Positions 36,638 through 45,589 of a stretch of 64,000 bases of DNA are shown in pieces. The DNA comes from WTGU01 sp965200925 (GTDB lineage: Bacteria; Pseudomonadota; Alphaproteobacteria; UBA828). Within the stretch, counting starts at the first letter, position 1; every line of letters begins with the position of its first letter. The stretch spans positions 2,046,001 through 2,110,000 of the forward strand of contig OZ241738.1 in the NCBI GenBank assembly GCA_965200925.1. The letters are read 5' to 3'. A program made the position numbers and the translations under genes. The notes beneath the pieces were generated by a model. It worked only from the letters and a program-made list of their open reading frames with translations. It was not told where the DNA came from and made no database searches.

Positions 36638-37915
36638 CTACGAAAGCCGCCCGACGACCACCGTGGCGTTGGTGCCCCCGAACCCGAAGGAGTTGGACAG
36701 CGCCCGTTCAACCTTGCGTTCCCTGGCCTCGTGCGGAACGAGGTCCAGGTCGCAGCCCGGCGAGGGGGTGTCGAGATTGAGAGTCGGCGGCACCACGCCG
36801 CGGTCGATCGCGAGAATCGAGAAGATCAGTTCCACACTGCCCGCCGCCCCGAGGAGGTGACCGATCGACGACTTGGTCGACGACATCGACAGGCGCCGCG
36901 CGTCCCGACCGAACAGACGCTTGACGGCCTGGAGCTCGATCTCGTCACCGAGCGGCGTCGAGGTGCCGTGTGCGTTGATGTAGTCGATCTCGTCGGTGTT
37001 CAACCCGGCGCTCCGCAAGGCGCGTTTCATGGAGCGATAGCCGCCGGACCCGTCCGGTGCCGGCGCGGTGACGTGGTGCGCGTCGCCGCTCAGCCCGTAA
37101 CCCAGGATCTCGGCGTAGATGCGCGCCCCGCGCGCCCTCGCGTGGGCGTATTCCTCCAGCACGACCAAGCCGGCGCCTTCGCCCATCACGAAGCCGTCGC
37201 GCGCCTCGTCCCAGGGCCGGGACGCCCTCTCCGGTTCGTCGTTGAAGCGCGTCGACAGCGCCCGCGACGCCGCGAACCCGGCGACTCCGACCCGGCACAC
37301 GCCGGCCTCGGTGCCGCCGGCGACCATCACGTCCGCTTCGTCGCACTGGATGAGGCGCGCCGCGTCGCCGATCGCGTGGGCACCGGTCGAACAGGCGGTC
37401 ACCACGGAGTGATTGGGCCCCCGGAAGCCATACCTGATCGAGACCTGGCCCGAAGCCAGGTTGATCAGGCTCGACGGGATGAAGAACGGGCTGAGCCGGC
37501 GCGGCCCTTTCTCGTGCACCAGGACCGCGCCCTCCTCGATGGTCTTCAAACCGCCGATCCCCGAGCCGATCATGACGCCCGTCCGTTCCAGGCTCTCCTC
37601 GTCCTCGGGGCGCCAGCCGGCATCGTCCACGGCTTCCGCCGCCGCGCCCATGGCATAGACGATGAAATCGTCCATCTTGCGGAGGTCCTTGGGCGGTGCG
37701 TAGTCGGTCGGACGGAAGGCGCCGGTTTCGCCTTCCGTCGGGATTTCGGCCGCGATCTTGACCGGCAGGTCGGCGGGATCGAACGACCGGATGCGCCCGA
37801 CGCCCGAGTGGCCGGCGACCAGCCGCTCCCAGCTCGGGCGGGCGCCGTTGGCGAGAGGCGAAACCATCCCGATGCCGGTGACCACCACTCTGCGCGACCG
37901 GTCAGCGGTTCGCAT
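36638..37915 (-). CDS. fabF: 3-oxoacyl-ACP synthase II
   Basis: 425 residues. Condensing enzyme of fatty-acid elongation. The Cys-His-His triad is complete: nucleophile Cys in VVTACSTGAHAIGDA, His in NAHGTSTPLGDEIE and His in SSIGHLLGAAGSVE. The N-terminus RRVVVTGIGMVSPLA is typical. It lies 69 bases downstream of acpP, which makes its thioester partner. Confidence 0.97.
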   Translation of the reverse strand: MRTADRSRRVVVTGIGMVSPLANGARPSWERLVAGHSGVGRIRSFDPADLPVKIAAEIPTEGETGAFRPTDYAPPKDLRKMDDFIVYAMGAAAEAVDDAGWRPEDEESLERTGVMIGSGIGGLKTIEEGAVLVHEKGPRRLSPFFIPSSLINLASGQVSIRYGFRGPNHSVVTACSTGAHAIGDAARLIQCDEADVMVAGGTEAGVCRVGVAGFAASRALSTRFNDEPERASRPWDEARDGFVMGEGAGLVVLEEYAHARARGARIYAEILGYGLSGDAHHVTAPAPDGSGGYRSMKRALRSAGLNTDEIDYINAHGTSTPLGDEIELQAVKRLFGRDARRLSMSSTKSSIGHLLGAAGSVELIFSILAIDRGVVPPTLNLDTPSPGCDLDLVPHEARERKVERALSNSFGFGGTNATVVVGRLS

Positions 37916-37984
37916 CGCGGGCTCTCCGGTGGTCGCCGTTCCGGGCGGTGCGCATTCCCGCCATCGGCCTCTCCGGCCGCGGGC

Positions 37985-38224
37985 TCAGGTGATCTGCTCG
38001 ATGTGGTCGATGGCGTCCTTGATCGTGAGGATCTTCTCGGCGGTATCGTCGGGAATCTCGCAGCCGAACTCTTCCTCGAATGCCATCACGAGCTCGACCG
38101 TGTCGAGACTGTCCGCGCCGAGATCGTCGATGAAGCTCGCGTTCTCGGTGACCTTCTCCTCGTCGACACCGAGATGGTCGATCACGATTTTCTTGACGCG
38201 CGCGGCGATGTCGTTGTCGCTCAT
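37985..38224 (-). CDS. acpP: Acyl carrier protein
   Basis: 79 residues, acidic. The phosphopantetheine attachment Ser is in DLGADSLDTVELVMAFE. ATG 38224 has AAAGGA 5 bases upstream; in-frame sequence further upstream is not conserved. It sits between fabG and fabF in the fatty-acid operon. The 171-base gap to fabG is the largest in this operon, and an internal promoter for the abundant ACP mRNA would fit there. Confidence 0.98.
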   Translation of the reverse strand: MSDNDIAARVKKIVIDHLGVDEEKVTENASFIDDLGADSLDTVELVMAFEEEFGCEIPDDTAEKILTIKDAIDHIEQIT

Positions 38225-38395
38225 GTATCCTTTCCCTCGCACGATTCCATGAACCGGAGCGGTGACCGAACCATCGGACGGCGCCCCCGCGCACGCACCG
38301 CGCGCGCCTCGATCCACTCCGCTCGGCCGGACGGGGCGGTTGGTACCATATTTCTTGACCGTACTCCATATGCCCGAAACCGTGAGCACCCGCGG

Positions 38396-39133
38396 TCAGA
38401 CCATCGCCATCCCGCCGTTGACGTGGAGCGTCTGCCCGGTGACGTAGCGGGCCTCTTCGCTCGCGAGATAGACGCACGCGGAGGCTATGTCCCGGCCTTC
38501 GCCGAAACGCCCGGCGGGGATCGTCCGAAGGAGCGCCTCGCGCCGGCGGTCGGGCAAGGCGTCGGTCATCGCGGTCTCGATGAAACCGGGCGCTACGCAA
38601 TTCGCGGTCACTTCGCGTGCCGCCACCTCGGCAGCGATCGCCTTGACCATCCCGCCGAGCCCGGCCTTCGACGCCGCGTAGTTGGCCTGCCCCGCGTTGC
38701 CGGTCGCCCCCACCACCGAGGTGATGAAGATCAGCCGGCCCCAGCGTTGCCGAACCATGTCGCGGAGGCAGGCGCGGGCCAGGAAGAAGCCCGCATCCAG
38801 ATTGACCTCCAGGACGGCCCGCCAGTCTTCTTCCTTCATGCGAAGGGTCAGGCCGTCGCGGGTCGCCCCGGCGCAGTGAACGAGGATCGCGACCGGCCCC
38901 AGCGCCTCCGCGGCCCGCACCGGCAGCGCGGCGAGCGCGTCCCGATCTGCGAGATCGCAGGGTATCGGACGGGCGCCGACGCCGAGGCCGACGGCGAGAT
39001 CCTCCAGGGCGTCGGTCCGCCGGCCCGAAAGGGCGACCGCCGCACCCTGGGCATGGAGGGCCGCCGCCACCTCCCGCCCGATGCCGCCTGACGCGCCGGT
39101 GACCAGCGCCACCTTTCCCGAAAGATCGAACAT
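38396..39133 (-). CDS. fabG: 3-oxoacyl-ACP reductase
   Basis: 245 residues, the standard FabG length. NADPH-binding GASGGIGREVA, the SDR catalytic set Asn, Ser (FITSVVGATGNAGQ), Tyr and Lys (YAASKAG), and the C-terminal YVTGQTLHVNGGM are all present. Start at ATG 39133; GGAGG lies directly against the ATG, closer than usual. It lies 26 bases after fabD. Confidence 0.96.
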   Translation of the reverse strand: MFDLSGKVALVTGASGGIGREVAAALHAQGAAVALSGRRTDALEDLAVGLGVGARPIPCDLADRDALAALPVRAAEALGPVAILVHCAGATRDGLTLRMKEEDWRAVLEVNLDAGFFLARACLRDMVRQRWGRLIFITSVVGATGNAGQANYAASKAGLGGMVKAIAAEVAAREVTANCVAPGFIETAMTDALPDRRREALLRTIPAGRFGEGRDIASACVYLASEEARYVTGQTLHVNGGMAMV

Positions 39134-39159
39134 CCTCCCGCCCCCGAGCGTCCCGGCCG

Positions 39160-40101
39160 TCACGCTTGCGCGAGCAGCGCCTCGACTTCCGCGATCGTCC
39201 CCACCGAGCGCACGCACAGCGCCCGGTCGATCCGTCTGGTCAGGCCGCTGAGCACCCGGCCGGCCCCCACTTCCACCAGCTCCTCCACCCCTTCGTCGCG
39301 CATGTGGAGCACGCTCTCGTGCCAGCGCACCATCGCCGTCACCTGCCGAACGAGCAACGCGGCCACCTCCGAGGGCGCATCGACCGGGCGGGCGGTCACG
39401 TTCGCGACCACCGGGATGGCGAGCGGCATGAAGTCGATCGGCGCGAACGCCGCCGCCATCGCCTCCGCCGCCGGCGCCAGCAGCGGCGAGTGAAACGGCG
39501 CGCTCACCGGCAGCGCCACGGCGCGCTTGACTCCGTGTTGCGGCGCGATGGCGACGGCGCGCTCGACGGCCGCCGCGGCGCCGCTGACGACGACCTGGCC
39601 CGGCGCGTTGTCGTTGGCGACCACGCAGACCTCGCCGCCCGCCGCCGCGCGCGCGATGGACTCGGCTTGGCGGAGATCCGCCCCGATCAATGCGGCCATC
39701 GCGCCGGCGCCCACGGGCACCGCGCTCTGCATGGCGTCCCCGCGGCGCCGGAGCAGGCGCGCCGCGTCCGTGATCGACAGGCAGCCGACGGCGGCGAGCG
39801 CGGTATATTCGCCCAGGGAATGGCCGGCGACGAACGAGGCCCGCTCCGCCACTCGCCAGCCGCCTTCGTCATCGAGCACGCGGGTCACGGCGAGGGAGGC
39901 CGCCATGAGCGCCGGTTGTGCGTTTCTGGTCAACGTCAGCTCGTCCGCCTCGCCCTCGAAGATCAAGCGCGAGAGGGGCGCGTCGAGCGCCTCGTCGACC
40001 TCCTGGAAAACGGCGCGGGCGGCGGGGAACGCATCGTGCAGATCGCGGCCCATGCCGATCGCCTGCGAGCCCTGCCCGGGAAATACGATGGCTCTCTTCA
40101 T
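39160..40101 (-). CDS. fabD: Malonyl-CoA:ACP transacylase
   Basis: 313 residues. Starts with MKRAIVFPGQGSQAIGMGR. The nucleophile Ser is in GHSLGEYTAL, and the catalytic His lies in PVSAPFHSPLL. It supplies malonyl-ACP to the chain-elongating enzymes. First gene of the fabD-fabG-acpP-fabF-mltG-yicC-gmk run, divergent from rpsF, with 182 bases between the two start codons. Confidence 0.96.
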   Translation of the reverse strand: MKRAIVFPGQGSQAIGMGRDLHDAFPAARAVFQEVDEALDAPLSRLIFEGEADELTLTRNAQPALMAASLAVTRVLDDEGGWRVAERASFVAGHSLGEYTALAAVGCLSITDAARLLRRRGDAMQSAVPVGAGAMAALIGADLRQAESIARAAAGGEVCVVANDNAPGQVVVSGAAAAVERAVAIAPQHGVKRAVALPVSAPFHSPLLAPAAEAMAAAFAPIDFMPLAIPVVANVTARPVDAPSEVAALLVRQVTAMVRWHESVLHMRDEGVEELVEVGAGRVLSGLTRRIDRALCVRSVGTIAEVEALLAQA

Positions 40102-40173
40102 CCGTCCGCCTTCGGGGCGCCGGCCCGCCGCAGGGCCGTAGTGATCACGCGGCCCGGGCACTGTCAAGCGCGC

Positions 40174-40201
40174 TTGCGCCCTCGCCCTGATCCTGTATAG
40201 T
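40174..40201 (+). promoter_or_regulatory. Candidate sigma-70-type promoter for rpsF operon
   Basis: TTGCGC (40174-40179) and TATAGT (40196-40201) are separated by 16 bases and point toward rpsF, about 80 bases before its start codon. The -10 matches five of six consensus bases, the -35 about four. It lies in the divergent fabD/rpsF spacer. Picked by eye only. Confidence 0.4.
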
Positions 40202-40283
40202 CTGTGGCTCTGGGCGAGTTCCCCGCCCCGTGGGGGAGGATTGCTTCTACTCGCCCGGACCGGCATCCGGGAGAATGCGTTTC

Positions 40284-40775
40284 ATGCCGCTCTACGAGAG
40301 CACCTTCATCGCACGTCCCGACATATCGTCCCAACAGGTGGACGGTCTCGCCGAGCAATTCCGTGAGGTTCTGGAGGGAGCCGGCGGAGAGGTCGCGAAA
40401 ACCGAATATTGGGGGCTGCGCAACCTGGCCTACCGGATCAAGAAGAACCGGAAGGGCCACTACTACTTCATGAACATCGAGGCGCCGCCGACTGCGATCA
40501 GCGCGATGGAGCGCACGATGCGGATCAGCGAGGACGTCATCCGCTACCTGACCGTGCGGGTCAGCGAACTGGATCCCAATCCGGCGCCGCTCACCCGCTC
40601 GCGCGACGGGCGCCGGCGCGGCGGAGAAGGCAGGCGCGGCGAGGGCGTGCGCCCGCGCGGCGAACGGCGCGAAGCCGCCCCGCCCCGCCCGGACGAGGGT
40701 GCGGAACCGGCCGGGCGATCCAACGAGAGCACCCCCGCCGACGAGGGCAAGGCCAGGGAGAGCGGCGATGGTTGA
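40284..40775 (+). CDS. rpsF: Small ribosomal subunit protein bS6
   Basis: 163 residues. The S6 core (MPLYESTFIARPDISSQQVD, NLAYRIKKNRKGHYYFMN) fills the first 100 residues. The rest is an Arg/Gly/Glu-rich tail of about 60 residues with no fold, longer than in most bacteria. ATG 40284 is chosen because GGGAG lies 10 bases upstream; ATG 40275 is too close to it. The last 8 bases overlap rpsR, so the pair, which bind each other on the ribosome, are translationally coupled. Confidence 0.95.
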   Translation: MPLYESTFIARPDISSQQVDGLAEQFREVLEGAGGEVAKTEYWGLRNLAYRIKKNRKGHYYFMNIEAPPTAISAMERTMRISEDVIRYLTVRVSELDPNPAPLTRSRDGRRRGGEGRRGEGVRPRGERREAAPPRPDEGAEPAGRSNESTPADEGKARESGDG

Positions 40776-41139
40776 AACCGAACAGGCGAAACCCGCCGGC
40801 GAGGCCCGGCCGCCCCATGCCGGCGGCTCCCGCGGCGAGCCGCCCTTTGGAGGAGCGCGCCGCGGCGGTCCGGGCGGCGGGCGCGGCGGCGGCGGGGTGC
40901 CGATGGTCTCCTTCCCGCGCCGGCCGTTCTTCCGCCGCAAGAAGTCCTGTCCCTTCAGCGGAAAGAACGCGCCGAAGATCGACTACCGGGACGTCAAGCT
41001 CCTGCAACGCTTCCTCTCCGAGCGCGGCAAGATCGTACCGAGCCGCATCACCGCCGTCTCGGCCAGGAAGCAACGCGCGCTCGCACGGGCGATCAAGCGC
41101 GCGCGCCACTTGGCGCTCCTGCCTTACGTCATCAAATAG
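40768..41139 (+). CDS. rpsR: Small ribosomal subunit protein bS18 with Gly-rich N-terminal extension
   Basis: 123 residues; usual bS18 is about 75-90. The conserved part begins at RRPFFRRKKSCPFSGKNAPK and runs to RARHLALLPYV. Before it lie about 45 residues rich in Gly, Pro and Arg. ATG 40768 has GGGAG 7 bases upstream and overlaps rpsF. An internal ATG at 40903 would give a normal-length protein but has a weaker ribosome site, so the long form is preferred. Confidence 0.93.
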   Translation: MVETEQAKPAGEARPPHAGGSRGEPPFGGARRGGPGGGRGGGGVPMVSFPRRPFFRRKKSCPFSGKNAPKIDYRDVKLLQRFLSERGKIVPSRITAVSARKQRALARAIKRARHLALLPYVIK

Positions 41140-41178
41140 GCGGCCTTCGCCGAACGATCGCCAACCGGAGGACGAGGC

Positions 41179-41829
41179 ATGGACGTCATCCTGCTCGAGA
41201 AGATCGAGAAGCTCGGCGGAATGGGCGACATCGTCGCGGTCAAGAACGGCTATGCCCGGAACTTCCTCTTTCCGCAAAGGAAGGCTCTTCGCGCGACCGC
41301 GGAGAACAAGGCACGCTTCGAAAGGGAGCGCGAAGCGCTGGAGAAGCTGAACGGCGACCGGCGCGACGCGGCGTGTTCGGCGGCGGAGCGGCTCGACGGC
41401 CAGAGCATCGTCCTCATCAGGCAGGCGAGCGACACGCTGCAACTCTACGGCTCGGTCAACGCCCGCGACATAGCCGAGGCCGTGACGGAGTGCGGCGCTG
41501 AGATCAAGCAGCAGCAGGTGCGTCTCGACCGCCCGATCAAGGCGCTCGGCATTCACGACGTGCGGGTCGCGCTGCATCCGGAAGTGATCCTGACGGTCAA
41601 GGTCAACGTTGCCCGCTCGCCGGAAGAGGCCGAGATCCAGGCCCGCGGCGGCACCATCCTCGCCGCGGGCGAGGACGATGACGAGGCGGTGGCCGCCAAA
41701 GGCAATTTCGACGAACAGGCGGCGGCACCCGTTCGTCCGGAGGACGCGGCGAGCGGGGCAAATACAGCGGCGGATGCCCCCGAGACCGCCGGGGGTGACG
41801 CCGCGGGCGACGAGGACTCCCGCGCCTAA
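41179..41829 (+). CDS. rplI: Large ribosomal subunit protein bL9 with acidic tail
   Basis: 216 residues. The N-terminal domain MDVILLEKIEKLGGMGDIVA with NGYARNFLFP is diagnostic, followed by the long connecting helix and C-terminal domain to about residue 150. The remaining 65 residues are Asp/Glu/Ala-rich (EDDDEAVAAK, GDAAGDEDSRA), an acidic extension often seen in alphaproteobacteria. Third gene of the rpsF-rpsR-rplI operon. Confidence 0.95.
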   Translation: MDVILLEKIEKLGGMGDIVAVKNGYARNFLFPQRKALRATAENKARFEREREALEKLNGDRRDAACSAAERLDGQSIVLIRQASDTLQLYGSVNARDIAEAVTECGAEIKQQQVRLDRPIKALGIHDVRVALHPEVILTVKVNVARSPEEAEIQARGGTILAAGEDDDEAVAAKGNFDEQAAAPVRPEDAASGANTAADAPETAGGDAAGDEDSRA

Positions 41830-41855
41830 GACCCGCTCGACGGAGAGGCTGGCCG

Positions 41856-43070
41856 GTGCTCGTCGCTCCCCTACTCAGGACGCTGATGAAGCGGGGCACG
41901 CTCCGCGTGGTCGACGCGCGGGGCAGGCTCCACACCTTCGCCGGCGCGCCGGGGCCCGGCGTGACCATCCGGCTGCACGACAAGGCGCTGCACTGGAAAC
42001 TGCTCTGGAACCCGCGCCTGGTCGTCGGCGAGGCCTATATGGACGGCACGCTGACCGTCGAGGACGGCGCGACCGTCTTCGACTTCCTGGATCTGGTCGG
42101 CGCGAACCTCCACCTGCTCGACGAAAACACCGTGATCCGACTGCGCAACTGGCTCTCCCATTGGGTCCGCCCGCTCCAGCAGCACAATCCGGTCGGCCGC
42201 GCCCGGCGCAACGTGGCCCATCACTACGACCTCTCGGACGACCTCTACGACCTCTTCCTCGACCCGGACCGGCAATATTCCTGCGCCTATTTCGACAGTC
42301 CCAACCACACGCTCGAACAGGCGCAGCACGCCAAGAAGCGGCATCTCGCCTCGAAACTCCTCCTCGACCGGCCTGGGCTCACGGTGCTCGACATCGGCTC
42401 CGGCTGGGGCGGCCTCGGCATCTACCTGCACCAGGAGGCCGGGGCGGCGGTGACCGGCCTCACGCTTTCCCGCGAGCAGCAAGCCCATGCGGCGGCGCAG
42501 GCCGAGGCGCTCGGCATCGGAGGCTCGGTCGCCTTCCATCTTCGCGACTACCGCGAGGATTCGGGCCGCTACGACCGGATCGTTTCGGTCGGCATGTTCG
42601 AGCATGTCGGTGTCCGGCACTACTTGGAGTTCTTCCGCAAGCTGGAATCGCTGCTCAAGGATGACGGCGTCGCCCTGCTCCACACCATCGCCCGCTGGGA
42701 CGGGCCGAGCGTCACCAACCCCTGGCTCCGCAAATACATCTTCCCGGGTGGGTATTGCCCGTCGCTGTCCGAGGTGTTCGCGGCGCTCGAGAAGACGGGG
42801 CTCAAATCCCTGGACGTCGAGCTGCTCCGCCTTCACTACGCGGACACCCTCAAGCACTGGTCGCGCAAATTCGAGGCGAGCCGCGACAAGGTGAAGGCGA
42901 TTTATGACGAGCGGTTCTGCCGGATGTGGGAGTTCTACCTCGCGGGTGCCGAAACCGCCTTCCGTCATCAGGACCACATGGTGGCCCAGGTCCAGCTCGC
43001 CCGGCGGCAGGACGCCGCCCCCCTCACGCGCGATTATATGCTCGACTGGGAGCGCGCGCACCCGGCGTGA
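41856..43070 (+). CDS. cfa: Cyclopropane-fatty-acyl-phospholipid synthase
   Basis: 404 residues from GTG 41856 with GGAGAGG 7 bases upstream. Adds a methylene bridge from S-adenosylmethionine to unsaturated phospholipid acyl chains. The SAM-binding VLDIGSGWGGLGIYL, the conserved YSCAYFDSPNHTLEQAQ and the bicarbonate-site region VSVGMFEHVG are visible. Length agrees with the family. It follows rplI closely (26 bases) but has its own ribosome site, so it could be cotranscribed or independent. Confidence 0.93.
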   Translation: MLVAPLLRTLMKRGTLRVVDARGRLHTFAGAPGPGVTIRLHDKALHWKLLWNPRLVVGEAYMDGTLTVEDGATVFDFLDLVGANLHLLDENTVIRLRNWLSHWVRPLQQHNPVGRARRNVAHHYDLSDDLYDLFLDPDRQYSCAYFDSPNHTLEQAQHAKKRHLASKLLLDRPGLTVLDIGSGWGGLGIYLHQEAGAAVTGLTLSREQQAHAAAQAEALGIGGSVAFHLRDYREDSGRYDRIVSVGMFEHVGVRHYLEFFRKLESLLKDDGVALLHTIARWDGPSVTNPWLRKYIFPGGYCPSLSEVFAALEKTGLKSLDVELLRLHYADTLKHWSRKFEASRDKVKAIYDERFCRMWEFYLAGAETAFRHQDHMVAQVQLARRQDAAPLTRDYMLDWERAHPA

Positions 43071-43193
43071 GGCCTGCGCGCCAGAAGAGGGGACGGGCTC
43101 GGGGGCGCGAATTGCCCTGGGTGGTGCCTGTCTCGGCCTCCCATGATGTTGTACGGGCGGTCGGATCGGAGATGCCTCCCGCTATGAACAGGA

Positions 43194-43223
43194 TGTGGAT
43201 TCATTCCCTTCCCGTTATCCACG
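43194..43223. promoter_or_regulatory. Inverted pair of DnaA-box-like sequences before dnaB
   Basis: TGTGGATTC (43194-43202) and TTATCCACG (43215-43223) stand in opposite orientation about 50 bases upstream of dnaB. TTATCCACG matches the DnaA-box consensus TTATNCACA in eight of nine positions; the other, read on the minus strand, matches less well. They lie in the 199-base spacer between cfa and dnaB. Binding of DnaA is inference. Confidence 0.4.
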
Positions 43224-43269
43224 CCCTCGGCCGGTGGAGCGGGGAGCCGCCGGGGTGTATTAGGGGGGC

Positions 43270-44772
43270 ATGGCGACTCGCTCTTCCCTCGAAGAGGCCC
43301 CGGCGCAGATAGCGGGCTACCGCTCGCTGCCCGGCAACCTCGAGGCCGAGCAGGCGCTCCTCGGTGCGTTGCTGATCAACAACGAGGCCGCCAACCCGGT
43401 CGGCGCCTTTCTCCTGCCCGAACATTTCTTCCTGCCCGTGCATGGGCGCATCTTCGAGGCCGTCCTGCGCATGGTCGAGCGCGGGCAGATCGCCAATCCG
43501 GTGACGCTCAAGCACTATTTCGAAAACGATTCGGCGCTGGAGGAGGCTGGCGGCGCCCGCTACCTCGCGCGCCTGGCCGGCTCCGCCGTCACGGTGATCA
43601 ACGCCGAGCACTACGGGCGGGCCATACACGATCTCGCGCTGCGCCGCTCGCTGATCACGATCGGCGAGGAGGTGGTGAACGACGCCTACGATTCGCCGCT
43701 CGACCGGCCGGCGGCGGAGCAGATCGAAGAGACCGAGCACAAACTCTTCCGGCTCGCGGAGGACGGCCGGGTGGACTCCGGCTTCCGGCAGTTCGCCGAC
43801 TCGCTCACCGGCGCCGTCGGGATGATCGAGCAGGCCTACAAACGCGATAGCCACCTGACCGGCGCGCCGACGGGCTTGGCCGATCTCGACCGCCTTCTCG
43901 GCGGGCTTCTCCCCTCCGACCTGATCGTCCTGGCGGGGCGTCCCGGCATGGGAAAGACGGCGCTCGCGACCAATATCGCGTTCAACGCGGCCTCGCGCCA
44001 CCGGGTGGAAGAAGCCGGCGGGGGTGAGTCCAAGGTCGTCGACGGCGCCAAGGTCGGGTTCTTTTCCCTGGAAATGTCGTCGGAGCAGCTGGCGACGCGC
44101 ATTCTCGCCGAGCAGACTGAGATCCCGTCCGACAAGCTGCGCCGCGGCGAGGTGCGCGATTCCGATTTCGGCAGGATCGTGCGGGCGAGCCAGGAGATGG
44201 AGGCGCTGCCGCTATTCATCGACGATTCGCCCGAGCTCACCGTCGCCGGCCTGCGGGCGCGGGCGCGGCGACTCAAGCGCCGACACGGCGTTTCGCTGAT
44301 CATCGTCGATTACCTGCAACTCATGCGCCCGACCTCGAGCATGAGGCTGAACAGCCGGGTGCAGGAGGTGTCGGAGATCACGCAGGGGCTCAAGGCGCTC
44401 GCCAAGGACCTGGACGTGCCCGTCCTCGCCCTCTCGCAGCTCAGCCGCGCGGTGGAGCAGCGCGACGACAAGCGACCGCAGCTCTCCGACCTTCGGGAAT
44501 CGGGCTCGATCGAACAGGACGCGGACGTCGTCATGTTCATATACCGCGAACAGTATTATCTCGCCCGCCGGCAGCCGGCCGACGGCACCGTCGAGCATGC
44601 CGAATGGCAGGAGAAGATGGATCGTGTCCACAACCAAGCGGAGATCATCGTTGCCAAGCAGCGGCATGGCCCGATCGGCAAGATCGATCTCTATTTCAAC
44701 GACCTGTTGACCAAGTTCGGCAATCTCGAGAGAACCCACGCACCACCGTCGGGTGACGAGGTGCCATTCTGA
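43270..44772 (+). CDS. dnaB: Replicative DNA helicase DnaB
   Basis: 500 residues. N-terminal domain (about 20-140, PGNLEAEQALLGALLINNEA) and C-terminal RecA-like motor with Walker A AGRPGMGKTALATNIA, Walker B LIIVDYLQLM, and arginine-finger region DLRESGSIEQDADVVMFIYR. About 20 extra residues between Walker A and the next strand (VEEAGGGESKVVDGAKVGFF) are typical of alphaproteobacterial DnaB. The fork helicase unwinds DNA 5' to 3'. No alr gene follows, although that pairing is frequent. Confidence 0.97.
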   Translation: MATRSSLEEAPAQIAGYRSLPGNLEAEQALLGALLINNEAANPVGAFLLPEHFFLPVHGRIFEAVLRMVERGQIANPVTLKHYFENDSALEEAGGARYLARLAGSAVTVINAEHYGRAIHDLALRRSLITIGEEVVNDAYDSPLDRPAAEQIEETEHKLFRLAEDGRVDSGFRQFADSLTGAVGMIEQAYKRDSHLTGAPTGLADLDRLLGGLLPSDLIVLAGRPGMGKTALATNIAFNAASRHRVEEAGGGESKVVDGAKVGFFSLEMSSEQLATRILAEQTEIPSDKLRRGEVRDSDFGRIVRASQEMEALPLFIDDSPELTVAGLRARARRLKRRHGVSLIIVDYLQLMRPTSSMRLNSRVQEVSEITQGLKALAKDLDVPVLALSQLSRAVEQRDDKRPQLSDLRESGSIEQDADVVMFIYREQYYLARRQPADGTVEHAEWQEKMDRVHNQAEIIVAKQRHGPIGKIDLYFNDLLTKFGNLERTHAPPSGDEVPF

Positions 44773-44809
44773 ACGGGCCCGGGCCAAACGGCCGCGATGG
44801 AAACCGCGC

Positions 44810-45589
44810 GTGACGGGCAACCCGCTGCAAGCCATTGGCCACGGCCTCCTGGCGTTGTTCGGGGCAGTCGGTCGCCTTGCCCTCTTCGCGCTCGAGACGA
44901 CGTCACACTGCGTCCGCCGGCCGTTCTACCCGCGCCTGTTGCTCCGTCAGATGGTCGAGATCGGGTTCTATTCCCTGCCAGTCGTGGGGCTGACCGGCCT
45001 GTTCGCCGGCATGGTACTCGCGCTCCAGAGCTACACGGGGTTTTCCCGTTTCTCGGCCGAGAGCACGATCCCGACGGTGGTGGTGATCTCCATCACCCGG
45101 GAGCTCGGCCCCGTCCTCGCGGGGCTGATGGTCGCCGGTCGTGTGGGCGCCGCGATGGCGGCGGAGATCGGCACGATGCGGGTCACCGAGCAGATCGACG
45201 CCCTGACCGCACTCTCGACCGATCCCCACAAATACTTGATCGTGCCGCGGCTCCTGGCCGGCTTCCTGATGCTGCCGCTCCTGGTTCTCGTCGCCGACAT
45301 CATCGGCGTGTTCGGCGGCTATCTGGTCGGCGTCTACAAGCTCGGCTTCAACCCCGACGCCTATATCGGCAACACCTTCGCGTATCTGGAGGCGATGGAC
45401 GTGGCCTCCGGGCTCGTCAAAGCCGCCGTCTTCGGTTATCTGATCGCCCTGATGGGCTGCTATCACGGCTTCCATTCCCGGGGCGGTGCCCAGGGCGTGG
45501 GGAAGGCGACCACCAACGCCGTCGTCTCGAGCGCGATCCTGGTGCTGATCTTCAACTACATCATCACCGAGGCGTTCTTCTCCCGATGA
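44810..45589 (+). CDS. mlaE: Lipid-transport ABC permease MlaE
   Basis: 259 residues from GTG 44810. Five or six helices with the MlaE signature QMVEIGFYSLPVVGLTGLFA, ITRELGPVLAGLMVAGRVGA and AEIGTMRVTEQIDAL. Part of an inner-membrane complex that moves phospholipids between membranes and keeps the outer membrane asymmetric. Its stop overlaps the start of mlaF (ATGA). The substrate-binding MCE-domain partner MlaD is not adjacent. Confidence 0.92.
   Translation: MTGNPLQAIGHGLLALFGAVGRLALFALETTSHCVRRPFYPRLLLRQMVEIGFYSLPVVGLTGLFAGMVLALQSYTGFSRFSAESTIPTVVVISITRELGPVLAGLMVAGRVGAAMAAEIGTMRVTEQIDALTALSTDPHKYLIVPRLLAGFLMLPLLVLVADIIGVFGGYLVGVYKLGFNPDAYIGNTFAYLEAMDVASGLVKAAVFGYLIALMGCYHGFHSRGGAQGVGKATTNAVVSSAILVLIFNYIITEAFFSR

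Noticed and set aside
34580..39091. A 4.5 kb open frame on the plus strand running antisense through gmk, yicC, mltG, fabF, acpP and fabG
   Set aside because: High GC leaves antisense frames free of stops. The translation is Arg/Pro/Ala-rich, resembles no family, and crosses six well-supported genes and their gaps.
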